From Pustulibacterium marinum (lineage in GTDB: Bacteria > Bacteroidota > Bacteroidia > Flavobacteriales > Flavobacteriaceae): 64,000 nt of DNA. Positions 52,947 to 61,765 of the stretch are shown piece after piece; within the stretch, counting starts at the first letter, position 1, and every line of letters begins with the position of its first letter. The stretch is taken from assembly GCF_900116665.1 (NCBI RefSeq), contig NZ_FPBK01000002.1, positions 54,360 to 118,359 on the forward strand, in the 5' to 3' direction. The notes beneath the pieces are model-generated. The model made no database searches and was not told the DNA's origin. It saw only the letters and a program-made list of their open reading frames with translations. The position numbers were made by a program, and so were the translations under genes.

Positions 52947-54914
52947 ATGAAAAAAATACTGGCAATTCTATTGTTATTAGTCACTGGACTTTCTAGTTAC
53001 GGTCAATTTGGAAATCAAATGGGCGGAATAGGAGATCAAAAACCGGTAACCTGGAAATATAGTGTTGAAAAAATTTCTGAAACAGATTTCAATTTAATTT
53101 TCAAAGCAACCATTGCTCCAGAATGGCATTTGTATTCACAGTTCAATCCACCAGGAGGTTCATTGCCACTTGAGTTTCAATTTAAAAATACTGGAACCGA
53201 TTTTGAACTGGTAGGGCAGGCAGAAGAAAGCGATACGTTTACAGAGTACAATGATATTTTTGAAGTAGATGAAACTTTTTTCAAAGACGAAGCAGTAATC
53301 ACACAAAGAATTCATTTACTAAAATCGGATATCAAAGCTGTACAAGGTAGTTTATCTGGTCAGGTTTGTATCAATGTTTGTATTCAGGTAGATGAAGATT
53401 TTGCCTTTTCACTAACTGGGGAAAAAGCTGAGGTTGAGAAAAAAGTGGTAAGTGATAAAGATGCTGAGCTTTCTTCAAAACTAGTATTACCACTAAAAAA
53501 TACACATTATTTAAAAGGAGAACAAGAAGATCAAAGCTTCTGGAAAGTGTTACTTTTAGGATTTCTTGGTGGATTGATAGCCTTGTTTACACCTTGTGTT
53601 TTCCCAATGATTCCATTAACAGTTTCATTTTTCACGAAACAATCAAAAGATCGTAAAAAAGGTATTGCAAATGCTATGTTATACGGGTTTTTCATAGTGT
53701 TTATCTACCTATTATTGAGTGTTCCATTCCATCTTTTTGATACGTTAGACCCAGAAATTCTGAATAACATTTCAACAAGTGTAGGGCTTAATGTTACATT
53801 CTTCGTCATATTCTTATTCTTTGCATTTTCGTTCTTTGGATATTACGAAATCACTTTGCCTTCTTCTTGGGGAAACAAAATGGATAGTGCATCAAACGTA
53901 GGAGGAATCGTAGGAATCTTTTTCATGGCAGTTACTTTGGCCATCGTTTCCTTCTCTTGTACTGGTCCTATCTTAGGATCGTTATTGGCAGGTTCATTAT
54001 CATCAGACGGTGGCGCTATGCAATTAACAGCAGGAATGGCTGGTTTTGGTTTAGCTTTAGCTTTGCCGTTTGCATTGTTCGCATTATTCCCAAATTTATT
54101 AAACTCGTTACCGCGTTCCGGTGGTTGGATGACAACTACCAAAGTGGTTTTAGGATATTTAGAATTAGCTTTTGCTTTTAAATTCTTTTCAAATGCCGAT
54201 TTGGTAATGCACTGGGGAATTTTAAAGCGTGAAGTATTCATCGCAGCTTGGGTGATTATTTTCATTCTGTTAACCCTTTATTTATTTGGTGTTTATAGAT
54301 TTCCGCATGACGGACCAAAAGGAAAACTTTCTAAAGGAAGATTGGGCGTAGGTATAGTATCTGCTGCGTTTTCAGTGTATTTAGTTTTAGGACTTGTAGG
54401 AGTTAATGAACTTAAATTACTAAGCGGTTTTCCACCGCCATCATCATACTCACTATTTGCTGAAAATAATGAAGAAAAAGAATTAAACATTTTTAAAGAT
54501 CTAGACGAAGGTTTAGCGTATGCTGAAGAAAATGATAAGATAGTGATGCTAGATTTTACGGGGTGGGCTTGTGTAAACTGTAGAAAAGTAGAAGAGCAAA
54601 TTTGGACAGATCCTACAGTTGAAAAGATTCTTCAAGATGAAATTGTAATTATATCCTTGTATGTAGACGATCGTAAAGATCTTCCAGAAGAGGCTCAATT
54701 CAATTATCAATATGATAGTGGAAGAGTGAAAACTATTGAAACGATTGGAGATAAGTGGGCTACTTTCCAGGCAATCAATTTTAAATCGGCTTCACAACCA
54801 TTTTATGTATTGATGACTCCAGATTACGAAGTGTTGAATGTACCACAACAATATGTTCCTACAGAAGAATATTTAGCATGGTTAAAAACAGGTTTGCAAA
54901 ACGCAGGCAAATAA
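52947..54914 (+). CDS. dsbD: Thiol:disulfide interchange protein DsbD
   Basis: A 655-residue protein in three parts: signal (1-20) and periplasmic alpha domain with VCINVC (~150), eight-helix membrane domain with FTPCVFPMIP and FSCTGPILG (the electron-shuttling Cys pair), and a C-terminal thioredoxin domain with WACVNC (Cys 542 and 545). It moves electrons from cytosolic thioredoxin to periplasmic partners such as the TlpA-like lipoprotein. Follows tilS directly. Confidence 0.93.
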   Translation: MKKILAILLLLVTGLSSYGQFGNQMGGIGDQKPVTWKYSVEKISETDFNLIFKATIAPEWHLYSQFNPPGGSLPLEFQFKNTGTDFELVGQAEESDTFTEYNDIFEVDETFFKDEAVITQRIHLLKSDIKAVQGSLSGQVCINVCIQVDEDFAFSLTGEKAEVEKKVVSDKDAELSSKLVLPLKNTHYLKGEQEDQSFWKVLLLGFLGGLIALFTPCVFPMIPLTVSFFTKQSKDRKKGIANAMLYGFFIVFIYLLLSVPFHLFDTLDPEILNNISTSVGLNVTFFVIFLFFAFSFFGYYEITLPSSWGNKMDSASNVGGIVGIFFMAVTLAIVSFSCTGPILGSLLAGSLSSDGGAMQLTAGMAGFGLALALPFALFALFPNLLNSLPRSGGWMTTTKVVLGYLELAFAFKFFSNADLVMHWGILKREVFIAAWVIIFILLTLYLFGVYRFPHDGPKGKLSKGRLGVGIVSAAFSVYLVLGLVGVNELKLLSGFPPPSSYSLFAENNEEKELNIFKDLDEGLAYAEENDKIVMLDFTGWACVNCRKVEEQIWTDPTVEKILQDEIVIISLYVDDRKDLPEEAQFNYQYDSGRVKTIETIGDKWATFQAINFKSASQPFYVLMTPDYEVLNVPQQYVPTEEYLAWLKTGLQNAGK

Positions 54915-54939
54915 AATACTGTAGCTAATAAATTAAAAA

Positions 54940-54966
54940 CGCCATCTGATTCAGATGGCGTTTTTT
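54940..54966. terminator. Bidirectional terminator after dsbD
   Basis: CGCCATCTGA (54940-54949) and TCAGATGGCG (54951-54960), then T6, with AAAAA on the left for the opposite strand. Confidence 0.92.
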
Positions 54967-54993
54967 GATTGATGAATGAACAAGAGATAGTAA

Positions 54994-55194
54994 CTAATCT
55001 TCTATTTCCAACTGAAAAATATCTTCTACCGAAACCTCAAAAAAAGCAGCAAGTTTCAAAGCCAAAACTGTAGAGGGTACATATTTCCCTTTCTCCATTG
55101 CGTTAATAGTCTGTCGGCTCACCTGTATGGCATCTGCTAATTGTGCCTGAGTCACGTTTTTGATAGCTCTTTGTACTTTTAAATTATTCTTCAT
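54994..55194 (-). CDS. Small XRE-family DNA-binding protein
   Basis: A 66-residue helix-turn-helix protein: QLADAIQVSRQTINAMEKGKYVPSTVLALKLAAFFEVSVEDIF is nearly the whole protein. Such proteins pair with a membrane protein gene and repress it. It overlaps the upstream membrane gene by 11 nt. The 22-bp palindrome at 55723 is a likely operator. Confidence 0.92.
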   Translation of the reverse strand: MKNNLKVQRAIKNVTQAQLADAIQVSRQTINAMEKGKYVPSTVLALKLAAFFEVSVEDIFQLEIED

Positions 55195-55672
55195 AACTCA
55201 GTTCTTTTTGAGATTTGTAAAGTACGTAGTGAAATCTTGCTATAAAAAATAATAACTGAAGAAATAGATTATACAGAAGAAAATTAAAATAGATTCCTCC
55301 AAATATCAAAATTGTAACCAAAATAGTAAGTGCCGATGAAACATAAAATGCCCAAATAAGAGATTCAGATCGGAGTTTAAAACTAAATTCATCTTCCACT
55401 TTTAACCTTGAAAAACCAATCAGAACTCCACCAATTATAATGAGAAGGGTAATGATTTCATCAGAAATATCATTTTCAATGATTTTGAAAAATCCTGTAT
55501 CTTTTTCAGTCAAAAATCCATCATTGTAAAGAGCAAATACTTTGGTTGTTGAAAAATCACCCGATGGTTCTACGTTGTTTAATTGCAATAGAATTCCTAA
55601 TAATAGCCCGATAACTAATGTGATCCATCCATAAATTTTAAACTTGTGAGGAAATAAAAAGCGCATTTTCAT
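55184..55672 (-). CDS. Membrane protein paired with XRE regulator
   Basis: ATG at 55672 (MKMRFLFPHKF) is chosen because the upstream frame to 55780 runs through the operator palindrome. 162 residues with about four membrane helices (~12-31, 62-80, 93-115 and 117-145). Membrane proteins of unknown function with an XRE partner are common; no named family is certain. It may sense or report an envelope state to the regulator. Confidence 0.75.
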   Translation of the reverse strand: MKMRFLFPHKFKIYGWITLVIGLLLGILLQLNNVEPSGDFSTTKVFALYNDGFLTEKDTGFFKIIENDISDEIITLLIIIGGVLIGFSRLKVEDEFSFKLRSESLIWAFYVSSALTILVTILIFGGIYFNFLLYNLFLQLLFFIARFHYVLYKSQKELSYEE

Positions 55673-55722
55673 AATAACTATTGTTTTTGATTGATATTTC
55701 AAATGTAAAGTAAAATTATTAA

Positions 55723-55744
55723 AATGTAAAATATATTTTACATT
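55723..55744. promoter_or_regulatory. Perfect 22-bp palindrome, candidate XRE operator
   Basis: Half-site AATGTAAAATA and its exact complement, 51 nt upstream of the membrane gene start. A half-site (AAATGTAAAG) lies at 55701-55710. The position fits autoregulation. Confidence 0.75.
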
Positions 55745-55888
55745 AAGTAAAAAATACCAATCTTTTGTTTTAGGGTACATTCAATCCTTGTAAATATCAA
55801 TCTACCATCTAATTTGTGATTAATTACTTCGCCATTATTAGAAGTCCTTAGAATCAAATATCTTTAGCACTTAAATAGTTCCTTAATT

Positions 55889-57736
55889 ATGAAACACAAG
55901 TTATTCTTACTTGCTTTTTTGAGCGTTTTTCTTCTCAAAGCTCAAGAGTACAATGTAAAAGATCACTACAACAAACAAGAAGTAGCCATTAAAATGAGAG
56001 ATGGCGTACATTTACACACAACCATTTACAGTCCAAAAGATACTTCCAAGGAATATCCTATTGTAATGCAGCGAACCCCCTATAGTTGCGCACCATACGG
56101 TCCGGATAAATTCAAAAAAAGTATTGGTCCAGATGAAAATATGATGAAAGAAGGGTACATTGTTGTTTATCAAGATGTACGTGGACGTTGGAATAGTGAA
56201 GGTGTGTATGACAACATGCGCGCTTATATTCCAAATAAAAAAAGGAAACAAGTTGATGAAGCTTCAGATACCTATGACACTATAGATTGGCTGGTAAAAC
56301 ATGTAGATAACAACAACGGAAGAGTAGGTACTTGGGGAATTTCATATCCTGGATTTTATGCTACTTATTCTTTATTATCAAACCACCCGGCATTGAAAGC
56401 AGTTTCTCCTCAAGCTTGTATAGCAGATTTCTTTTTTGATGATTTCCATCATAATGGAGCTTTTTTAATGAGTTATTGGAGAGCGATTGCGTTGTTTGGT
56501 TACATGAAAAGCGAACCTGTAACAGAGCCATGGTATAAGTGGCCGGATATTGGACCAACAAAAGATCAATATGATTTTTATTTACAGAATGAACCTGTAA
56601 CCAAGCTAGATACTTTCTATACAAAAGACAATGTATTTTGGGAACAGATAAAAGATCATCCAAATTATGATGAATTTTGGAAATCAAGAGGATTGGTTCA
56701 AAATTTAGATCAAATTACCATCAAACCGGCTGTTATGTTTGTGGGAGGTTGGTTTGATGCAGAAGATTTGTATGGACCTTTAAATTCTTATGCGAAAATT
56801 GAAGAGTCAGAAGATTTCTACAATACAATTGTTATGGGGCCGTGGAGTCATGGAGACTGGGCAAGAAAAAGTGGTAGACAAGCTATAGGAAATGTATATT
56901 TTGGAGATGGAATTTCAGAATTTTTCCAGAAGGATATTCAGAGTAAATTCTTCCACCATTTTTTAAAAGAAGATCCAAAAAGTGATGCAGGTTTACCGGA
57001 AGCATACATGTTTGACACTGGGAGAAACGAATGGCAACAATTTGATACTTGGCCACCAGAAAATGTAACCAAAGAAAGTTACGGAATGGGGAGAAATCAA
57101 AGTTTATCAAAAGTAATGACACGTGAATTTTCGTATCAAGAATTTGTAAGTGATCCTAAAAAACCGGTTCCTTATTCAGAAGATATCAAAATGGTTTTCA
57201 CACCAAGAAAATACATGACAGATGATCAGCGTTTTGCTGCACGTAGACCAGATGTATTGGTTTTTGAAACACAAGTGTTGGAAGATGACGTAACCATGGT
57301 TGGCGATATTATGGCTAAGCTAAAAGTGTCTACCACTGGTACCGATGCAGATTGGATTGTAAAAGTGATTGATGTTTTTCCGGCTGATGCAGAAGAATAT
57401 CCGGAAACGCAAGATTATCTAAAGATGAGTAATTATCACATGATGGTACGTAGCGAGGTTATGAGAGGAAGATTCCGTAATAGTTTTGAAAATCCAGAGC
57501 CATTTGAGCCAAATAAAATAGCCGATGTTGATGTGAAACTTCAAGATGTATTTCATACGTTCAAGAAAGGACACAAGATTCAGGTTCAAATTCAAAGTAC
57601 ATGGTTTCCTTTGATAGATCTAAATCCGCAAACCTTTGTAGAAAATATTTATAAAGCCAAAGAAGAAGATTTCAAAAAGCAGACACATAGAGTCTTTAAC
57701 TCTTCAACTTTAGAATTTTCAATTTTGAAAAAATAG
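55889..57736 (+). CDS. CocE/NonD-family X-Pro dipeptidyl-peptidase-like hydrolase
   Basis: A 615-residue secreted protein (signal 1-18). Alpha/beta hydrolase with GTWGISYPGFYA (nucleophile Ser), VGGWFDAEDLYGP (Asp) and GPWSHGDW (His), then a C-terminal jelly-roll domain (~400-600, PDVLVFETQVLEDDVTMVGDI ... STWFPLIDLNPQ). Acts on peptides, esters or acyl compounds outside the cytoplasm; members include glutaryl-7-ACA acylases and cocaine esterase. Monocistronic. Confidence 0.9.
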   Translation: MKHKLFLLAFLSVFLLKAQEYNVKDHYNKQEVAIKMRDGVHLHTTIYSPKDTSKEYPIVMQRTPYSCAPYGPDKFKKSIGPDENMMKEGYIVVYQDVRGRWNSEGVYDNMRAYIPNKKRKQVDEASDTYDTIDWLVKHVDNNNGRVGTWGISYPGFYATYSLLSNHPALKAVSPQACIADFFFDDFHHNGAFLMSYWRAIALFGYMKSEPVTEPWYKWPDIGPTKDQYDFYLQNEPVTKLDTFYTKDNVFWEQIKDHPNYDEFWKSRGLVQNLDQITIKPAVMFVGGWFDAEDLYGPLNSYAKIEESEDFYNTIVMGPWSHGDWARKSGRQAIGNVYFGDGISEFFQKDIQSKFFHHFLKEDPKSDAGLPEAYMFDTGRNEWQQFDTWPPENVTKESYGMGRNQSLSKVMTREFSYQEFVSDPKKPVPYSEDIKMVFTPRKYMTDDQRFAARRPDVLVFETQVLEDDVTMVGDIMAKLKVSTTGTDADWIVKVIDVFPADAEEYPETQDYLKMSNYHMMVRSEVMRGRFRNSFENPEPFEPNKIADVDVKLQDVFHTFKKGHKIQVQIQSTWFPLIDLNPQTFVENIYKAKEEDFKKQTHRVFNSSTLEFSILKK

Positions 57737-57742
57737 AACTTT

Positions 57743-57771
57743 AAAAGAGCCGTGAATTTCACGGCTCTTTT
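57743..57771. terminator. Terminator after the CocE-type gene
   Basis: AAAAGAGCCGTGAA/TTCACGGCTCTTTT, a near-loopless strong stem with T tail. Confidence 0.92.
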
Positions 57772-57820
57772 GTTTAAAAAATGAGTTCTACTCTTTCAGT
57801 TGGAAAATACAAACAATCAA

Positions 57821-57857
57821 AAAATCAAGTGTGTTTTTTACACTTGATTTTTTTTAT
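57821..57857 (+). terminator. Second terminator before the SSS gene
   Basis: AAAATCAAGTGT (57821-57832)/ACACTTGATTTT (57840-57851) plus T run. It lies 50 nt after the first one and 98 nt before the transporter start. Confidence 0.8.
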
Positions 57858-57954
57858 GGGAGTTATTTTAGAATAGTTCAAAATCATCATGGTCATTTTA
57901 TTGAAATGGTTATTTTTACAATCATTTTAAACTAACAAATTAACTATCTAACTT

Positions 57955-59610
57955 ATGAGTTCTACTTTCAGTTTTTGGGATTACCTTGTATTTATCTGCT
58001 ATGCAGTGCTAATCCTGGGCGTAGGTTTATGGGTATCTAGAGGTAAAAAAGGGCAAGAAAGAAATGCCGAAGATTACTTCTTAGCCAGTAAATCTTTACC
58101 GTGGTGGGCCATTGGAGCATCACTTATTGCAGCAAACATTTCAGCAGAACAATTTATTGGTATGTCTGGATCTGGGTTTGCCGTAGGTTTAGCCATTGCT
58201 TCCTATGAATGGATGGCGGCCATTACTTTAATTATTGTAGGTAAATATTTTTTACCAATTTTTATTAATAAAGGATTATACACTATTCCCGAATTTGTGG
58301 AACAGCGTTATTCTACCAACCTAAAAACAATTCTTGCAGTTTTCTGGATTGGCTTATACGTTTTCGTGAACCTCTCGTCGGTTTTATATTTAGGTGCATT
58401 GGCCATAAAAACCATTATGGGAATAGATCTTATATATGGAGTGATAGGTTTAGCACTTTTTGCAGCCGCATATTCGCTTTATGGAGGACTATCAGCTGTT
58501 GCATGGACAGATGTAATTCAAGTATTCTTTTTGGTGCTTGGAGGAGTTATTACAACCTATTTGGCATTGGACGCAGCTTCTAGTGGAGAAGGAATTATTA
58601 AAGGTTTTGAAATCATTAGTGATAGAGCGCCTGAGCATTTTGCAATGATTTTGGATAAAGACAATCCAGAGTATGATAATCTTCCAGGTATTTGGGTTTT
58701 AATTGGTGGACTTTGGGTGGCTAATTTATACTATTGGGGATTCAACCAATACATCATTCAAAGAACCTTAGCTGCCAAGTCATTGAAAGAATCTCAAAGA
58801 GGAATTTTAATGGCTGCTTTCTTAAAGATTTTAATTCCAATGATTGTGGTTATTCCTGGTATTGCAGCGTATGTAATTGTGAACGATCCGGAAATCATGG
58901 CTTCTCTTGGAGATTTAGCGCAACATAATTTACCTTCTTTGGATGAGGCAGATAAAGCATATCCATGGTTATTACAGTTTTTACCAACTGGTTTAAAAGG
59001 GGTGGCTTTTGCAGCATTAGCGGCTGCGGTAGTTTCTTCATTGGCTTCCATGTTGAATTCTACTTCAACAATTTTTACAATGGATATTTACAAACAATAC
59101 ATTAATAAAGATGCAAGTGACAGAACCACTGTAAATGTGGGTAGAATTTCTGCTGCTGTTGCATTAGTTTTAGGTTGTTTAATTGCTCCACTATTATCAG
59201 ATTTAGGACAAGCGTTCCAATATATTCAGGAATATACAGGACTTGTTAGTCCAGGTATTTTATCTGTTTTCTTATTAGGGTTATTTTGGAAAAAAGCAAC
59301 AAACAAAGGAGCTATCATTGGAGTTTTAGCATCTATTCCTATCGCATTATTCTTTAAAGTGGGACCAAATGGTTGGAGCGATAGTCCAATATTTGTAAAG
59401 CTTCCGTTCTTGAATCAAATGGGATTAACCGCTATATTAACTATGTTGATTATTGCAGCAGTTAGTTTAGCGCAAAATAAAGGTAAAGAAGATCCAAACG
59501 GAATTCCACTTAGTGGAGGTTACTTCAAAACTGGAGGTGTTTTCAATATTGGCGCATTTGCAGTTTTATTAATTATTTCTGCTTTGTACGCCATGTTTTG
59601 GAGTGCATAA
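57955..59610 (+). CDS. Sodium:solute (sugar) symporter, SSS family
   Basis: A 551-residue transporter with about 13 helices. WWAIGASLIAANISAEQFIGMSGSGFAVG is typical of the SGLT branch, as is GLYVFVNLSSVLYLGALAIKTIMG and GGLSAVAWTDVIQ. It couples substrate uptake to sodium. The sugar or other solute is not shown by the sequence. Upstream, a partial copy of its start codon region occurs at 57781. Confidence 0.92.
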   Translation: MSSTFSFWDYLVFICYAVLILGVGLWVSRGKKGQERNAEDYFLASKSLPWWAIGASLIAANISAEQFIGMSGSGFAVGLAIASYEWMAAITLIIVGKYFLPIFINKGLYTIPEFVEQRYSTNLKTILAVFWIGLYVFVNLSSVLYLGALAIKTIMGIDLIYGVIGLALFAAAYSLYGGLSAVAWTDVIQVFFLVLGGVITTYLALDAASSGEGIIKGFEIISDRAPEHFAMILDKDNPEYDNLPGIWVLIGGLWVANLYYWGFNQYIIQRTLAAKSLKESQRGILMAAFLKILIPMIVVIPGIAAYVIVNDPEIMASLGDLAQHNLPSLDEADKAYPWLLQFLPTGLKGVAFAALAAAVVSSLASMLNSTSTIFTMDIYKQYINKDASDRTTVNVGRISAAVALVLGCLIAPLLSDLGQAFQYIQEYTGLVSPGILSVFLLGLFWKKATNKGAIIGVLASIPIALFFKVGPNGWSDSPIFVKLPFLNQMGLTAILTMLIIAAVSLAQNKGKEDPNGIPLSGGYFKTGGVFNIGAFAVLLIISALYAMFWSA

Positions 59611-59637
59611 GAAAAGCATCACTCATCATCATATCAA

Positions 59638-59669
59638 AAATCCGGATACACTCAGTATCCGGATTTTTT
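59638..59669. terminator. Bidirectional terminator
   Basis: AAATCCGGATAC/GTATCCGGATTT with 5-nt loop and T run, between convergent genes. Confidence 0.9.
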
Positions 59670-59674
59670 GTGTT

Positions 59675-60097
59675 TTAAGACTTGGTTTTCCATGCTTTGA
59701 TAGCGCCTGTAGACCACAAAGCCCATAAAATTAATACAGGTTGAAAAAATAATCTAATCAATCTGGCTTGGTCGGTATCTAACCCAAAAGCATCGGTATG
59801 GTTAAGATATTGGGCAATGTTTCCAGGGAAAATCAATACATAAAAAATGGCCAAAGCAATTCCTATCCAAACTTTGTAATTGGTTAAAAAAATCATCCCC
59901 AAGCCTAATAGCAATTCTACTACTCCCGAGGCAATCACTACAAAATCTTTAGAAAGCGGAATCCAATTAGGTACCTGTGCTTGAAATTCTTCTCTTTGAA
60001 AGGTCATATGTCCAATCGCTGCTAAAACCATTAATGCGCCTAGTGTTATTCTTAATACTGTTTGAAACCAGTTGGTTGGTGTGTTTTTTGAAATCAT
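59675..60097 (-). CDS. DoxX-family membrane protein
   Basis: A 140-residue protein with four helices. The first (VLRITLGALMVLAAIGHMTF) and GVVELLLGLGMIFL are typical of DoxX-like proteins. Function generally unclear (redox or membrane homeostasis). Monocistronic. Confidence 0.82.
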   Translation of the reverse strand: MISKNTPTNWFQTVLRITLGALMVLAAIGHMTFQREEFQAQVPNWIPLSKDFVVIASGVVELLLGLGMIFLTNYKVWIGIALAIFYVLIFPGNIAQYLNHTDAFGLDTDQARLIRLFFQPVLILWALWSTGAIKAWKTKS

Positions 60098-60229
60098 AAA
60101 AAATAAGATTATCGTTGAAGATTTAATCGTTTACGATATAAATATATAGCTTTTTATTTTGAAAGACTATCAATTTAAACAAAAATGAATCTAATTATTT
60201 TACTATATTGAATTAAAAATCTGAAAATC

Positions 60230-61765
60230 ATGTTGGTAAAAGTTTACGGAAGTGCCGTTTTTGGGGTTGAAGCTACCACTATCACTGTAGAAGTTGACGT
60301 CAATAAAGGAGTTGGTTATCATTTGGTAGGATTACCAGACAATGCCATTAAAGAAAGTAACTATCGTATAGCTTCTGCGCTACAAAATAACGAGTACAAA
60401 ATTCCGGGAAAAAAGATTACTATCAATATGGCTCCGGCTGATTTACGCAAAGAAGGTTCAGCATATGATATCACGTTAGCCGTAGGTATTCTTGCCGCCA
60501 GCAATCAAATAAAAGCCGAAAATTTACACGAGTACATCATTATGGGCGAGTTGTCCTTAGACGGATCTTTACAGCCTATCAAAGGTGCTCTACCCATTGC
60601 TATTAAAGCTAGAGAAGAAGGATTTAAGTATTTCATACTTCCGAAAGAAAATGCCAAAGAAGCTGCTATTGTGAATGATATGGAGGTTTTTGGTGTGGAG
60701 AACATTAAGGAAGTAATTGATTATTTTGATGGAAACGGAACGCTAGAACCTACCATTGTAAATACCAGAGATGAATTTTATAAAAATCTCGACTTTCCAG
60801 AATTTGATTTTTCGGATGTAAAAGGACAAGAAAGTATCAAACGCTGTATGGAAATTGCAGCAGCAGGCGGACATAACATTATTTTGATTGGCCCGCCGGG
60901 AAGTGGAAAAACTATGCTTGCCAAACGTTTACCGAGTATTTTGCCACCAATGACTTTGTACGAAGCTTTAGAAACTACCAAAATTCATAGTGTCGTAGGT
61001 CGCGTAAAAGATGTAGGTTTGTTAAGTCAAAGACCCTTCAGGTCTCCACATCACACGATATCGGATGTAGCCTTGGTTGGCGGTGGGACTTATCCGCAAC
61101 CGGGAGAAATTTCTTTATCGCACAACGGAGTATTGTTTTTAGATGAATTGCCCGAGTTCAAAAGATCGGTTTTAGAAGTCATGCGGCAACCGTTGGAAGA
61201 TAGAGAAGTTACCATTTCCAGAGCGCGTTTTACGGTAACATATCCTTCTTCTTTTATGCTCGTCGCGAGTATGAATCCGAGTCCGGGAGGTTATTTCAAT
61301 GATCCCGATGCGCCAGTTGCTTCTTCTCCGGCCGAAATGCAGCGCTATCTCAGTAAAATTTCTGGTCCTTTATTAGATAGAATCGATATTCATATTGAAG
61401 TGAATCCTGTACCTTTTGAAAAATTATCAAGTAATCAAAAAGCAGAAAGCAGTGTAGAAATTCGGAAACGAGTGACAGCTGCCAGAGAAATTCAAACCAA
61501 AAGATTTGAAGATTTGCCCAACGTGCACTACAATGCGCAGATGAATACCAAACAGATCCGAAAATATTGCCAATTAGATACTGCGTCTTTAGAGTTGTTA
61601 AAAACTGCTATGGAGCGTTTGAATCTTTCTGCTAGGGCGTACGATCGTATTTTGAAAGTAGCACGTACCATTGCAGATTTAGACAATTCAGAAAATGTGG
61701 TTGGACATCATATTAGTGAAGCCATTCAGTACAGAAGTTTAGATAGAGATGGTTGGTTGGGTTAA
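60230..61765 (+). CDS. comM: YifB/ComM-family magnesium-chelatase-like ATPase
   Basis: A 511-residue protein: Lon-like N-terminal domain (GYHLVGLPDNAIKESNYRI), AAA+ domain with LIGPPGSGKTMLAKRL and GVLFLDELPEF, and C-terminal chelatase domain. In Vibrio, ComM is a branch-migration helicase used in natural transformation. It is therefore consistent with DNA uptake, but YifB is also present in non-competent bacteria. Its stop overlaps the convergent dehydrogenase by 4 nt. Confidence 0.93.
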   Translation: MLVKVYGSAVFGVEATTITVEVDVNKGVGYHLVGLPDNAIKESNYRIASALQNNEYKIPGKKITINMAPADLRKEGSAYDITLAVGILAASNQIKAENLHEYIIMGELSLDGSLQPIKGALPIAIKAREEGFKYFILPKENAKEAAIVNDMEVFGVENIKEVIDYFDGNGTLEPTIVNTRDEFYKNLDFPEFDFSDVKGQESIKRCMEIAAAGGHNIILIGPPGSGKTMLAKRLPSILPPMTLYEALETTKIHSVVGRVKDVGLLSQRPFRSPHHTISDVALVGGGTYPQPGEISLSHNGVLFLDELPEFKRSVLEVMRQPLEDREVTISRARFTVTYPSSFMLVASMNPSPGGYFNDPDAPVASSPAEMQRYLSKISGPLLDRIDIHIEVNPVPFEKLSSNQKAESSVEIRKRVTAAREIQTKRFEDLPNVHYNAQMNTKQIRKYCQLDTASLELLKTAMERLNLSARAYDRILKVARTIADLDNSENVVGHHISEAIQYRSLDRDGWLG

